Assembly: GCA_963575745.1 (NCBI GenBank)
Contig: CAUYUJ010016904.1
Location: 604,552-668,551, forward strand
Reading direction: 5' to 3'
DNA length: 64,000 bases
Source: Prorocentrum cordatum
Lineage: Eukaryota; Sar; Dinophyceae; Prorocentrales; Prorocentraceae
Shown: one piece after another, positions 50,601-61,810 of the stretch
Layout: every line of letters begins with the position of its first letter
Numbering within the stretch: the stretch's first letter is position 1
Made by a program: the position numbers and the translations under genes
Notes under the pieces: model-generated
What the model saw: the letters and a program-made list of their open reading frames with translations, nothing else
Told to the model about the DNA's origin: nothing
Database searches by the model: none

Positions 50601-50640
50601 AGCGTCGCGCTCTAGTGGGGATATCTCGGAGTGCAGGGCG
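50601..50640 (+). repeat. Recurring 30-nt motif, copy
   Basis: GCGCTCTAGTGGGGATATCT followed by CGGAGTGCAGG. Confidence 0.6.
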
Positions 50641-50976
50641 CTGGGGGCTGCCCATGGCCTTCGCCAGCAGCGACAAGCTATGGCCGCGCGGCCGCTGCGG
50701 CAATTGGGTTCGGGCATTGCCAGACGATCGAGAGCCACTGGGGGCGCGCCAAAGCCAGGACATGAAACGCTTCGAGGAGGCAAAGGCAGTCAATACAAGA
50801 GCGAGCGCATCGACTGCGAGCTCGCGCCCGGGCAGGAGGAGTGGACTGAGGGGGGCGACGGGGAGGGGATTCTACGCGGAGGAGACCAGTGCATCACGAT
50901 GGAGCAAGTATGCCGAAAACAGAGAGGCAAGCTAAAGGCGCCGCGCGGTCAGTTCAGTCCTGGGGGCAGACCCAGG

Positions 50977-51413
50977 CAGTGATGGCGATCGTAGAAGCCG
51001 AGGGGGGGCCCGGGAAAATGCATCGCAACCAGAAGAACAAGATGGTCATCGAGAGGCCCAGGCAGACGACAAAAGCATTGCTGGAAGGCATCAAAATGAA
51101 CGGGGACATCTTCGCAGCCTTCGGCAAAGCGGGAGAAGACATGGCGTCTGCCTTACGGTGCGCAGAAGAGTACGACATTCTGCTGAAGAAGTACTTGGCC
51201 ATGGAAGTAAATGACGTAGAAGCGCTGGACGCGGCCAAGAAGGAACTGGAAGAGAAGAAGAGGGAGCTGCACAGGATGAGCGACTACAAGACAGCGAGGG
51301 TCAAGGAGGAGAAAAAGACAAAGCACCCCAAGGCGCTGGACTTCGCGGGCAAGTGGAGCGACAACACGAAGCGATTCAACGTGCGCAGGAGGGGCGCAGG
51401 ATGGGGCGAGTAG
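50977..51413 (+). CDS. Unrecognised helical protein fragment
   Basis: Frame ending at TAG 51411-51413. The protein-like part begins near MHRNQKNKMVIERPRQTTKA (51018) and continues with a predicted coiled coil (DVEALDAAKKELEEKKRELH, about 51210-51270) and a basic tail NTKRFNVRRRG. An internal or terminal exon of an unidentified gene, or ORF1-like protein of the LINE, is possible. The first in-frame ATG of the open stretch is further upstream (50889 in an alternative reading) and is not supported. Confidence 0.35.
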
Positions 51414-51579
51414 AAGGGCTGCGCCTGCTCGCGCGGACTGACCTCACCTAACAAGCTGCGGTGGAAAGGCCCGGGCCCCAATTCGAGGGGGGGGCGGTGG
51501 AAGTTCCGGCGCGCGGCGGGCTGGAAGCAGCTGGCGGCGACGCCGGAGAGCCGCGCTCAAGGTCGGGGAGAAGGGGGGG

Positions 51580-52030
51580 GCGCTCGTAGCGAACAGGCCG
51601 CCGAAGCTCGACGACGCCAGCATGGGAAGTCGCTGCAAGTTCTACGCGGGCCCCCAGAAGATGAGCCCTGAGGAGCTGTTCGAGCTGATCCCACCGTCCT
51701 TCCCGACGACGCACCAGGTCGAGGACTGCGCGCTGATCACAAGACGCCCAGTGGGCGCGTGGGAGAAGCAGGGGGGAGGTCCTGCTCCACGCGAAGCTGG
51801 TTCGAGCTGACGCAGAAGATCTCGAGGAACGACGAGGGGGGCCTGTGCAGCGTCGCGGGAGTGGGCGCGATGGAGATGAAGAACGAGACGACTCTCGACC
51901 CGGCGAAGGTAGGCCGAAACCAACAAAAACGCCAGCTGCCCCGAGACAGTACGACGACCCTGCCGGGCGGCGCCGAGATCTTCGCGAAGCACGCCAACTC
52001 GGGGGAGGCGGCCAGCTCCAGCGGCCGTGC
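51580..52030 (+). pseudogene. Unrecognised protein-like frames, one frameshift
   Basis: MGSRCKFYAGPQKMSPEELF and PPSFPTTHQVEDCALITRRP (51622-51760) continue, after a shift near the GGGGGG at 51770, as SWFELTQKISRNDEGGLCSV and EMKNETTLDPAKVGRNQQKR (51800-51930). No domain recognised. Confidence 0.35.
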
Positions 52031-52057
52031 GCGAGAGAGCCCACCTGCAACGCCAAG

Positions 52058-52155
52058 GGGTGCATTGGCGAGGATATCTCGGAGTGCGACTCTAGGCAGG
52101 CAGGGCGGGCAGACTCAGAGGGGCCATCGCTAGCGGGGACATCTCGGCGCGAGGG
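52058..52155 (+). repeat. Recurring 30-nt motif, two copies
   Basis: GCATTGGCGAGGATATCTCG (52062) followed by GAGTGCGACTC, and CATCGCTAGCGGGGACATCT (52124) followed by CGGCGCG. Confidence 0.6.
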
Positions 52156-53267
52156 CCCTTCGGAGAGAGCTTGCGCTCACAGCGTCTTGGCAAGTGATTT
52201 TCTGGAGCGCCGACAGGCGCGCTACTACAGGGGGTGAAGATGGGACATTCAGACAACCGCGGCCGGCGCGCCCAGGGGGGGGACTGAGCCTAGAAAGAGA
52301 GGAGAGACTGGGGCAGGCAGAAAATCAGCTGGCCGCAGGCAGGGCGCCATGAGCCCCCCCCCCCGCAGCAAAGTTTGGAACGCAGGGGCCTCCCGCTTTC
52401 CCTCCTCTTCTCCTTTTTGCTTGGTCGCGTCGTCGTTCCCCCCCCTCGCTCGGGGGCCCTGCTCGCCCAGCGCGCGCCCGGCGTCGCGGGCGTGCGAGCG
52501 GGCCGCAGCCGCCCCCCCCGCGCTGACCAGCGGGGACTCGCACTCAGAAGGTATTGGGCCTTTCTTACGGGGCCACTTCGGAGCTCGCTCCTTGAAGCTT
52601 CGGGGCATGACCCCTGCCGGCCCTAAACGTCTGGGCTGCGGCGCAGCCCCATCGCAGGGGGCGTTGCCGGTCGCGCGCGCGGCACCGTTGTGGGCGTTGA
52701 CGTTGACCCATGTTTGCGGATGTCCTGTCTTGTCCCGTCTTCATCCTTATCCTCGCCCGCCCTCTCTTCGGTAGATCGGTGGGCTCTTGCACCGCGGCGC
52801 GCCCGCGCCGCGCAGCGTTTGTCGCGCGTGCGCGTCATGCCGCAGCTACACGGCGCGGCGCATCGTCATGGGTGACTTGACATGGCTGCGCAGTGCGCGT
52901 GCGGTTTTCAAGCGGACGCTGGATCCACGGGGGGATTTCCAAAGGGGGAACGACGCATCTTGCGCCCGCTGCTTGCCTGGAGACGCGGGCCCAACTTCGC
53001 CGCGAGAGCGGGGGGCGAAGGCAATGGGGCGAGCAGCCGCGGCCAAGCGCGATTATTGCCAGTTTTTCGACATGGCACGGCCAGCTAGAGCCCCTGCCTC
53101 CATCGCCGACCCAGGGCGCCCAGTACTTCCGACCCCTGATCCGATTCCAGAACTACGGTGCATGCGGCGCGGGCATCAGGGCACATCCAGAAAGAGTCCC
53201 AGACAGCACATTGCACGCGCACGCTACAGCCCACAACCATGGAAATATCGCATCGCGCTACATGGGG

Positions 53268-53375
53268 GAGGGGGCCACGTGCACGGCATGTTCAGTTTCT
53301 TTTGCCAGCAGGAGATTGCTGAGAGACCACCTCTCGTTCAATGTTCTCAAACGTTACCCTGCGCATTTTCTCCAC
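53268..53375 (+). pseudogene. C2H2 zinc-finger-like remnant, possibly LINE
   Basis: GATCTACSVSFASRRLLRDH places C-x2-C (53280, 53289) and His at 53328, with a further His at about 53364. Fingers of this kind occur in LINE proteins. Surrounding frames are open for 200 codons but otherwise uninformative. Confidence 0.35.
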
Positions 53376-53529
53376 GGAGCTTCCCTCAGCCCAGAGAGCG
53401 CCGAGGAGTTCCGGTTCCAGGGGATTGAGGATCTGGCAAGGGGGAAGGACTGGGCGGATAGAGGGCAGCTCAGCCAGCCAGAGTCGAGCATCCACTCGAC
53501 GGGCCGCACCCATCAGCCGCGCTTGTAGC

Positions 53530-53879
53530 AGTCCTCCTCGCCGACCAGGAAGCGAAGGATCTCCCCCAGACCCCAGAGGTTTGTTACAAGATGTCTTCAG
53601 AGGCCCTGTGTAAACACAGCGAGTTTTTCAAGCATGCCGACGCCCCCCCCCCCCAAGCGCAAGAGGGCACTGCGTTCGTTGACAGACCCTGGAGGTGCGG
53701 GCCCCAGGATTACGAAGGCTTTGCAGCTAAAAATGTTCCGCGCCAGGAAACCTCCAAGAAGAGGATCAAAGGGGTGCCAAGACGCCTCCTGACAGCCCAA
53801 ATACTCAAGCCATAACGTGTGTTCAACTTATTTGTTTGACTCGCTCCCTTGGCTCAGCGTGACTTCGCGAGAGCTACCG
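53530..53879. other. Spacer, nothing recognised
   Basis: A 75-codon frame (53591-53815) is open but carries no identifiable motif. A C-run is at 53644-53653. Confidence 0.3.
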
Positions 53880-54400
53880 AGAGCTACAAGCGGGCCCAAG
53901 AGGGCCTCTGGCGGAGTTCAAGTCCAAGATAATCCCAAGACGACCCAAGACAGTCAAGAGATCCCGATCAGAGCCCAAGAGGCCCCCTTAAGGCCCCCAA
54001 GCGGCCCCAAGCACAGCCCCAGAGGGCTGGAAGAGGACCGCAGAGGTCCCAGAAAGAGCCCAGCGAGATTTCTCTGGGTTGCCTTGGATTGGATTGAGAC
54101 CGTCTTGGAGCGCAATGGGCCCGTCTTGGGGCCCTCCTGGGCCATCTTGTGCCCCTCAAGGTGCCCTCTTGGAGCAGCTCGAGGCCCACGTGAACTGCCT
54201 TGGGTCCCCCTTGGGCCCTTATTTGTTGGACCAGTTTGGGGTTGTCTCACATCCATATTGGGAGCCTCCTTGCCCGCCTTGAGGCGAGCATGCCCAAGTC
54301 ACACAAAACCTTCTTGGGTGCTGGAAGCATACTGCCTCTTGGGTGCCCCTTGGGAGTCCTCTTGCAGCCCTCTTGAGGCGTCTTGAGCCATATTCGAAGA
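53880..54400. repeat. CCAAGAGG / CTTGGGG-type repeat, both orientations
   Basis: CCAAGA-type words dominate 53890-54060 and the complement CTTGGG-type words 54070-54400, so the block is an inverted pair of the family seen at 15005 and 36660. Confidence 0.7.
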
Positions 54401-54901
54401 GTCTTGAGGTCTCTTCGATTTCGACGGAGCTGCTTTAGAGCCATCACGGGCGATTTGAGACGGCCTGCGGCGGCCATCGCTGTGAAGCCACGTTTGCTTG
54501 GCGACCTTTAGATTCGCCCTTGTGGCCGCGATGGGTCATCAAGTTCCTGCGGTCGCGGCGGCAACAAACATTTTGTGGAGCCGTCGCCCACCGTCTTGGA
54601 CAGCAGTTCGACGGTCTGGAGCCAACCTTTATCCGTCCTGGGGCCATTCTGGTGCCGCCCAGGGCCCTCCCATATCTCACACGCCAGGCGTGATTGTCCC
54701 CCATGTCGAGCCACTTGAGCGTTTTCTAGAGACGTCTCGGCAAGCGGGTGTAGGTGGGACACCGTTGGAGCTGGTCGGAGTCTTTGTGGTTTCTTCCGAC
54801 GGCTTAGTACTACGCAGTTTCATGTTGGCAGTCAGCAGGAAGTGAAGAGTCTGCGCGAAAAAGCTGCTGGACTCAAGCGCGTGCGGTTGTAGTTTAGGAC
54901 A

Positions 54902-55012
54902 CGTGTGTGTGTGTATGTGTGTGTGTGCGGGGGGGAAGATAGGTAGCGAGAAAGAGAGAGAGAGAGAGAGAAACGGAGAGAGAGAGAGAGGGAGAAAGAG
55001 AAGCAGCGAGAC
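54902..55012. repeat. (GT)n followed by (GA)n microsatellite
   Basis: GTGTGTGT at 54902-54930 and GAGAGA tracts at 54950-55010. No gene in 54400-55970. Confidence 0.95.
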
Positions 55013-55974
55013 ATCATGCGAGTGCGTGGCATTGCAGATGTGGAGATGCGGTCATGTCCATGCACACGTGAGAGAAAGATGGGAACAAATAAATGGGTGC
55101 GGCTGGCGTTGAATGGGGGCAGGCGCGTGATGGCAGCAAACGATGATCGTCATGATTATTTCGACCGTGTGTCCATGCCCATCTGCGGTGCCCGGGGGGG
55201 GCCAGGGAGGCAGCACGTTATGTTCCATGGTTGTCCTTGTACAGGCATGTCCCGTAGAAAAGGCGCATTCGCAAAGATGGCGAGTGGGACCGTGCACGGC
55301 AGCGGGATGTGAGCTGGTAGCCAGGGGGTACTCCCCACAAAGCTAGGAAGGAGAAGAGTAAGGAAAAAGCAGATCGGAGCGCGCAGATCGACAGTCCGCC
55401 TGGAACGGTGATATTCTGACCTTTCGAGACATTCTGCAGACGCATGCCGACTCGCAGACATCGTGGACCCAATCGGTGGCGAACAAATGTAGATGGCCGG
55501 TCTTGTTGAGACTACCGGATTAGAAGCCGGTCGCCAGTCGCATTCATTTAGCGCAAGAGGCAAATTTATGTGCGATCGTTTGCCGCGCATGCCAGGCGGC
55601 GGTTGCAGTCTGAATTTGCGTGTACATCATGATCGAGAGAATTGCGAATCCTGAGCGGGCAAGGTGTGGACTTGACCGGAGAGATCACGGCGTGGAATCC
55701 AAGGACTTTGTCGCCTGAAGAGTGGGAGCAATGGAAAAGTCAGTCAGGGCTAAGATATAGGGGCTAGCTTGCAGCCCGAAACACATCCCCATCCTTATAC
55801 TTGGCATCGCCTTATCTTGGCGAGGATCTTAAGGACCCTCCTGATTTCTGAGGGTGTGCCCCTGATATTGGCAAGCTTTGTGCCTGTCCGTCTCAGGAAT
55901 AGGGATAAGCTCGATACTGGTTGGCAAGGCACGTGGGGAAGATGCTTACCCCGTGGGCGTTCTCCCCCCCCAGG

Positions 55975-56215
55975 ACCGATTCTGATTCGATCGATCCGAT
56001 TTGGTATTGATTCAGGCCAGCCCGATCTGATTCGAATCCAAACATTTGACGATCCGACGAGGCCCGATGTTTGCATGGCGTTGTTGTGCATCTTGGCGCG
56101 GCCGATCCGATCTTCGATTCCGACTCCGTGCTGATGCAGGCCGATCCGACGCAAATGTCGATTTGATTTGCGAATGTGATGTTGATTGATCTTGCTCTGG
56201 ATTTTTCGACCTTTG
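55975..56215. repeat. Dispersed repeat family E, copy 2
   Basis: GATTCGATCGATCCGATTTG, GCTGATGCAGGCCGATCCGA and GATGTTGATTGATCTTGCTC. Confidence 0.65.
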
Positions 56216-56754
56216 CGCACAGGAGTAGCAGGGCAATGAGGGGGACCAGAAGCAGAAGAGGAGGAAATTCTGGCTCGATCTGAGTTCCCGGCTTGATGCT
56301 GACAGATCCTGTCCCCCCCACGACTCCGCGATCGCCCCGCAGGATCCGTGCTGCGTGGCGCTCGCGGTCTCGAGTCCCTTCGGAGCTGGATGGTAAATTT
56401 TGCCGCCGTCCCCGGATGCCTCACCCACACAGGCCCCACGGGGGCCAAAAGTGATACCAAATTCCCCACCCCACCCCCCACCGACCCGACCCTCGAGGGT
56501 GGGGGCAAAACTCAACACCTGCGGGGCGCTCGCGGCATCAGGCCCCTCCTGCGCCGGTTCCCGCACCCACCGCCGGCCAGAGGATCGCCAAGTTGTCGGG
56601 CATCTCGCGGGAGGACGCGGCAGGCGGCGCGCCGCCGTCGCAGCGCCGCATCGCCTTCGCGTCTGATTTGGGCCCCCCCCCTTCTGCTCCTCCTCCTGCT
56701 CCTCCTCCTCCTCCTCCTCCTCCTCCATCAGCGGCCTGAGGAAGCAGGGCATCC

Positions 56755-58608
56755 CCGCCACCGCCGCCACCACGACGACCGACCTGCGTGCCGACGTGGC
56801 CTCAGGTCGTGCCCGCACACGACGGAAGCGTTGGCAGCGCATGGCACAGGCGGCTAAGAGAGCGGCAGCCATCAAGAAGGTTCGCAGGGTTGCCCGACTG
56901 CAGAGGATCTCCCGCGGGCTGTGGAGCACAGGTTCGTTCCCTCAAGGTTCCTACGGTCAGCACTACGGTGTGCCGGCATACGAGATGGTGAGGCTCCGAC
57001 GCCAAGCTGGGCGCGCTGCGGCAGGCGCGGGACCAGGACGGTGTCTCACCACCGCATTCGCCATCGCGTACGGCGAGGACGACCCCGCGAAGAGCATCCG
57101 CAGACAGCAGATCAGATCCTTGCTTACCCTCTGGCGCCGTTGTCCCGAGCTGCACCCGCGCATCTGCAAGGTGTGGCACGGTTTGGCCGAGCGGCTTCGC
57201 GCTGCGGGGCAGCGCAGGTGGCGCTTGGTGAAGGGCCCAGTCAGAGCCACGATCGCCACGCTGTTCGAGCTGCGCTGGGACCCCGTGGAGGCCACCCAGT
57301 GGGACACGGTCGCGGGCAAGAGCTGGCTCATCCCGTCGGCGTCTGACCGCAGCTTCGCGGACATGGACAGTGACTACACGATGATCATCACGGATATTCA
57401 GGAAGCGTCGCCTGCACTGTGGCTCCGTGGCCCCCCGCCGTCTGCCGCAATTGTCCTTGCAATTGATGAGGAAAAAAGCAGTCGTCGCTGAGTTTGGAGA
57501 GCTGGAGTCGGTCCCAGTTGATGAGCTCGGCTTTCGTGAGTTTTTCGGAGATGGCTCTGGCGGCGAGTAGAGCGACGATCGCCGCCGACGTCGAGTGGGC
57601 TTTGTTTTTGTTGCCCTCGGGAACGGCGACCGCGCCCTCGACCCCGTCTTCGGTTTCTCTTCTTCCTTGGCGGGTCGGGTCCAGACCGTTCCTCGAGCCG
57701 AGCTTTCCGCGTTCGCTTCCGCCCAAAAGAGGGTGCTTGGAAGCTGCGTTTCCGTGCTGATCATGACCCTTTGCCCAAGTCTGGTTCAAAGGAGTTCGTC
57801 TGCACGTGCGGGGGGGCCCGACCAACTCTGACCTTTGGACAAGGATTGCGGCCGCATCGGAGGGCAGAGAGATTAAGGTAGTTTGGGTCCCCTCATACAT
57901 AGCCGTGGACCAAATTAACAACGATCGTGACCTCCAGTTCGTGGCAGTCAATGCGCGCGCTGATGTTTGAACGGGGACATGGCCCCAGGCGGGCCCCAGC
58001 GCCGAGTGCCGCGCGGGCCCATCCCCGACGCCGACCGCGTTGATGCAGAGGCGGCCCTCGCCCGACGGAAAGGGGGGGGGGTGCTTCAGCTGCGTCCATC
58101 CTAGCCGATCCCCGGACAGCGAGTCGACCCGCGGCCGCTCTCTGCGGGCCGCGGCTGTCTCCCCTGGCCAGGGCCATCCGAGCCAGCGCCCGCGAATGGC
58201 GCAGGGTCGGGTCGGGTTGAAGTACTTCCGCAGACGGTGTTCTCAGTGCGAAGCCCGCGAGTCAATCCGTGCGGGGGCCCGCGGCCAGCGTCGGCCCCGC
58301 CCTGTGGGCGCAGGCGTTTTCCCTCTCGGCGGCCCGCAGATGGTCGCGGGCAAGTTGTTGCGCAGCTCCCACAAGCTTCAGTTCTGGGGGCTGGCGGTCT
58401 TACGTTTTGCTCGGTTTGTGGCGAGTCGGCCACCGCGGACCCGCGCTGGCTCGTTGGACGGTGCACGCCTCCCGCCCCCCCCCCCCCCCCCCCCCCCCCC
58501 CCGAAAGGTGCCCAGGTTCTCGCGCGAATTCAGAGGGACCTTTACACCAACGTGAGCGGCCCACCAAAGCGCGCGGTGGAGGCCGAGCTTTCCAGACTTG
58601 CCGTGTAG
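56755..58608 (+). pseudogene. LINE-type reverse transcriptase C-terminal part with RNase H
   Basis: The polymerase fingers and palm are absent. What remains starts near TTDLRADVASGRARTRRKRW (about 56770). It continues in one frame to TGA 57489-57491 through VRRVARLQRISRGLWSTGSF, YGVPAYEMVRLRRQAGRA and a Trp-rich WDPVEATQWDTV, an arrangement typical of the region after RT in dinoflagellate non-LTR elements. After frame changes, an RNase H C-terminal half reads NSDLWTRIAAASEGREIKVV, WVPSYIAVD and NARADV (57826-57968), with the last Asp in the position of a catalytic residue. The final part (58370-58608) contains a CxxC motif, LTFCSVCGES, and ends at TAG 58606-58608, interrupted by a poly-C. Several frameshifts make it inactive. 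Confidence 0.65.
58475..58502. repeat. Poly-C run, 28 bases
   Basis: Interrupts the C-terminal zinc-motif segment of the LINE remnant. Confidence 0.9.
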
Positions 58609-58609
58609 T

Positions 58610-59560
58610 CCTCCGCTTCATGACTCCCGCTGTCATTCACGCTGGAATTCTCCCTGGAATGCTCCTCCTCCTTCTCCGCCTCTTCCTCCTTTTCCTTTTT
58701 CTCCTCCTCCTTCCGTCTCGCTCGAACAGGGTGCCTCGCTATCTTCTTGGTTCGCAGCTCTGGGGCGCATGCATCTAATGTGGTAAGAGCAGGTCAGCAC
58801 TGTCGCCCGCCGTGCTTTCTCACCGCCACTCAGCTCCCGCAGTGGCGGTCGGAAGCGGAGTTGGGGGCTCCACGAAGACGCGCACAGCGCGATGCGGCCG
58901 CGCGTTGGCACCCCCTCTCACCCTCCGCTTTGGTACCGCCCTCCAGTCCTTGAACAGGGTGTGCTTATGGCTGGTCTGCGCACCTCGCAGCAATTTGCCC
59001 AACTCACCCACAGGCGCGATGAGGCGTGACCTTGCGTCGCGGGCACCGTCTTCTGGGAGACAGATGGTCTGGTGCACGGGGTTAGCAGACCCGGGAAGGC
59101 AGCCGTGCCTCAGCCCCTCCACCATCACAACTGCCCGGCATTGGCAGTGGGGCGTCATCGCTGAACCCCACAGCTCGGCCAGCGCTTGGGTTCGCATTGA
59201 GCGCAGCGGTGCCAGCTTGCATCTCAGTCAGCCCGATGCGCCCCCCGAGTGGCTTCAACTTGGTTAGTACCATTGTTGCACTACCCTCGCGCACCTTCGA
59301 GGATTCCAGCGCTGCTACGGCTGCTCCAACTGGCAAGAAGGCTTTCATCCCAGCGGAGGACCGAGTCCCGAGACGCGCGCAGAGCAACCGGGGACCATGC
59401 GCAGAAAATTATTCACTGCGTGGAGCTCCCCATATGTGCATATATTCGCATGGACCTGTCCGCCGTGAATGTCTAGGCGCAAGCGCTTTCGAATATAGAC
59501 GGGCTTCAGTTGCTACGGTCTGGCGATGAATCTGACTGCCGGGCGTGGTCTTACAAGCCC
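58610..59560. other. Spacer, no gene supported
   Basis: TTCCTCC-type pyrimidine tract at 58650-58730. Open frames in both strands at 58810-59390 without recognisable content. Confidence 0.4.
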
Positions 59561-59623
59561 GGCTGTTCGATGGTTTTTTGTCTTTTGTTTGCGTTGCCCC
59601 CGCTTCCGCTTCCAGATGCGTGG

Positions 59624-59666
59624 CCCCGCGCCTGCCTCAGGGCCGCGCCCTGAGGCAGGCGCGGGG
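59624..59666. repeat. Perfect hairpin, 19-bp arms, 5-nt loop
   Basis: Left arm CCCCGCGCCTGCCTCAGGG (59624-59642), loop CCGCG, right arm CCCTGAGGCAGGCGCGGGG (59648-59666). It sits about 25 bp from the end of the first SINE copy. Confidence 0.95.
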
Positions 59667-59689
59667 AAACCATTACCCCCAAGGCACCA

Positions 59690-59790
59690 TTAGGAATTGA
59701 ACCCAAGAAGGTCAGATTATGGGAAGAAATATTCCCCATTTAACTACAATTCGGCACATACAGGGGAAGGAGGGCATATGATTGCCCTAT
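59690..59790 (-). mobile_element. tRNA-derived SINE, copy 1
   Basis: On the minus strand a box A (TAGTTAAATGG, 59746-59736) and a box B (GGTTCAATTCC, 59703-59693) lie 43 bp apart start to start, the spacing of tRNA internal promoters. The T-arm can pair (TTGGG / CCTAA). Homologous to 60705-60810 and 63785-63925. Confidence 0.7.
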
Positions 59791-59811
59791 TCTATGGCAC
59801 GTCCCCTATTC

Positions 59812-60560
59812 TAGTAGTGGTGGTGGTGGTCGTCGTCGTCGTTGTGGTGGTGGTGGGGGGGGGGTGGGGGTGCGGCGGGGGGTGGTGGCTGTCGGCGCAG
59901 CAGCGGCGGCGGTGGTGGGCCCGGTTGGAAATGCCAGAGGCAGCGGCAGGGTTGGCGGTGGCAGCGGTGGCGGGGGTAGCGGTGGTGTGCGCGGTGGCAG
60001 TGCGGCGGCAACGGTGAGCGCAGCCGTGAGGGGGGGGGGGGGGGGGCGGCTGTGGTAGCCGCAGTGTTGGTAGTGGCTTTGCATGGGCGGTGGCAGTGGC
60101 GACAACAGCGGCTGCGGCGAGCGCGGCCGCTGTTCGGGCTGAAAAGGTACTGGGAGCCGCGGCGCTGGGTGCTTCAAACAAGCGGCGGCCGAGGTGGTGG
60201 CGGCTGGGCAGCCAGTGGCAGTGGGAGCGGTCGCGGTGTGGGCGGCGGTGCCTTTGGTTGGGGCGGCAACAGCAGCGGCGGGGACAGCGATAGTGGTGGG
60301 GGGCGGGAGGGGGGGGGGGGCGGTGGCCGCGGTGATGGTATTGGCTGCGGCGTGCCTGGGGCAGGCGCGTTTGCTTGCTTGCTGGATAGTGGCGGCGGAT
60401 GGCTGGGTCGCGCCGGGGTGGGGGTGGGGGGGTGGTGGCTGTCGGCGCAGCAGCAGCGGCGGTGGTGGGCCTGGTTGGCAATGCCAGAGGCAGCGGCAGG
60501 GTTGGCATGGCGGCCGCGGCGGCAGCGGTGGCGGTGGCTTTCGCAATGGGGGCGGTGGCA
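59812..60560. repeat. GGT/GGC/GCA-rich low-complexity tract with internal duplication
   Basis: GGTGGTGG and GGCAGCGG repeats. TGTCGGCGCAGCAGCGGCGG with GGAAATGCCAGAGGCAGCGG at 59889-59946 recurs as TGTCGGCGCAGCAGCAGCGG with GGCAATGCCAGAGGCAGCGG at 60440-60497. Confidence 0.85.
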
Positions 60561-60704
60561 ATTCTAAATTTCAGAATTCCTGAGTATGCAAAGCTCTAAG
60601 TACACGTAAACGGCCTTACTTGCACAGAATCCTTTCAACAGTGATTTCCCCCGCAATGACAATGGCATCCCTAGAACACATCCCTTCATGTAGGCTGCTC
60701 AGGC

Positions 60705-60810
60705 CCCACCAGGAATTGAACCCAAGAAGGACAGATTGTGAGAACATGGATGCCCCATTTCACTACATTAACATTATTTTATCTGGGAGGGTTGGGCATA
60801 TTTCGCCTGC
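60705..60810 (-). mobile_element. tRNA-derived SINE, copy 2
   Basis: Box A TAGTGAAATGG (60765-60755) and box B GGTTCAATTCC (60722-60712), again 43 bp apart. A further TAGTGAAATG-like piece is near 60840. Confidence 0.7.
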
Positions 60811-61159
60811 TCCATTCCACTGAATTGTGTCATTTCACTACATTACCAGCAGATTCCGAGAAACAGGCTCCCGGCAACTTCCCAGGAGTGAAGGCCATGA
60901 GGCCCTAAGCGCCCTGGCGCCATCGTGCCAGGGCCTCCTCGCAAGCCTCAAATCCGCCAAGGCCTTGGCTCTATGGAGGCTACAGGGGCGCAGACGCCCC
61001 AATCCCCTCGACAGTTTCCCCTCGGGGCATCGGAACTGCGGGCGCGAAAAAAAAATGCCCGCAATTTTCAAGGAGATTAGCTCTGCGGGCCGGAAAAAAA
61101 GTGGGCGGGCGTGGTCTTACAAGGCCGGGATGACCTACACTTTTTGTGGCTTTCTTCAA

Positions 61160-61810
61160 GAGAAGAACAAGAGAGAGAGTGAGAGAGAGAAAGAGAGAGA
61201 GACCCCCCGTTTTCCTGCGCGCCCCGCGAGGACTGACCTCAGGCCTTGACCATAGGCCGCAGGGTCGGATGTCTCTGGGGGGTTGTGGCGTTGGCGCTGC
61301 GGCCGCTGGTTGGGGTTGAAGAGGTTCTGGGGGCTGCGGCGTTGGCGCTGCGAGCGCGGGGGCGCTGGGTGCCTCGAACTAGTGGCAGCGGCAGCGGCAC
61401 AGCAGGCGTGTGCGGTGGCAGAGGCGGAGGCGGGCGCGGTCGCGCAGGCGGGGTAGCAGTGGGGGGGCTGGCTGCTGGCGCAGCAGTGGCAGCAGCGGCG
61501 GCGCCGGCGGGCGTGGCTGGCAATGCCAGAGGCAGCGGCAGGGGTGGCGGCGGTGGCGGCGCTGGTGGCGGCGGCATTCGCAGTAGTGGCAGTGGCAGCG
61601 GCAGCCGCGGCGGCATTTCTTGGCTCTGCGCAGGGCGCCCCAGCACGGCGCTCATGTGCCTAAATTCCTCGTTCCCGCCGTGTGCAAATCCCCTAATGAA
61701 ATTAAATCGCTTTACTTGCACAGGATTCTTTCTACAGTGATTTCCGTTGCAGTTGCAATATCACTACATTTTGGGAGTCTCAGGGGGGTTTCCTGACCTC
61801 ATTCTGGGGA
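61160..61810 (+). repeat. Segmental duplication, copy 1
   Basis: (GA)n, CCCCCCGTTTTCCTGCGCGC, GGATGTCTCTGGGGGGTTGT, GGC-rich core, then GCACAGGATTCTTTCTACAG and CTACATTTTGGGAGTCTCAG. Same order as copy 2 at 62728-63625. Confidence 0.85.
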
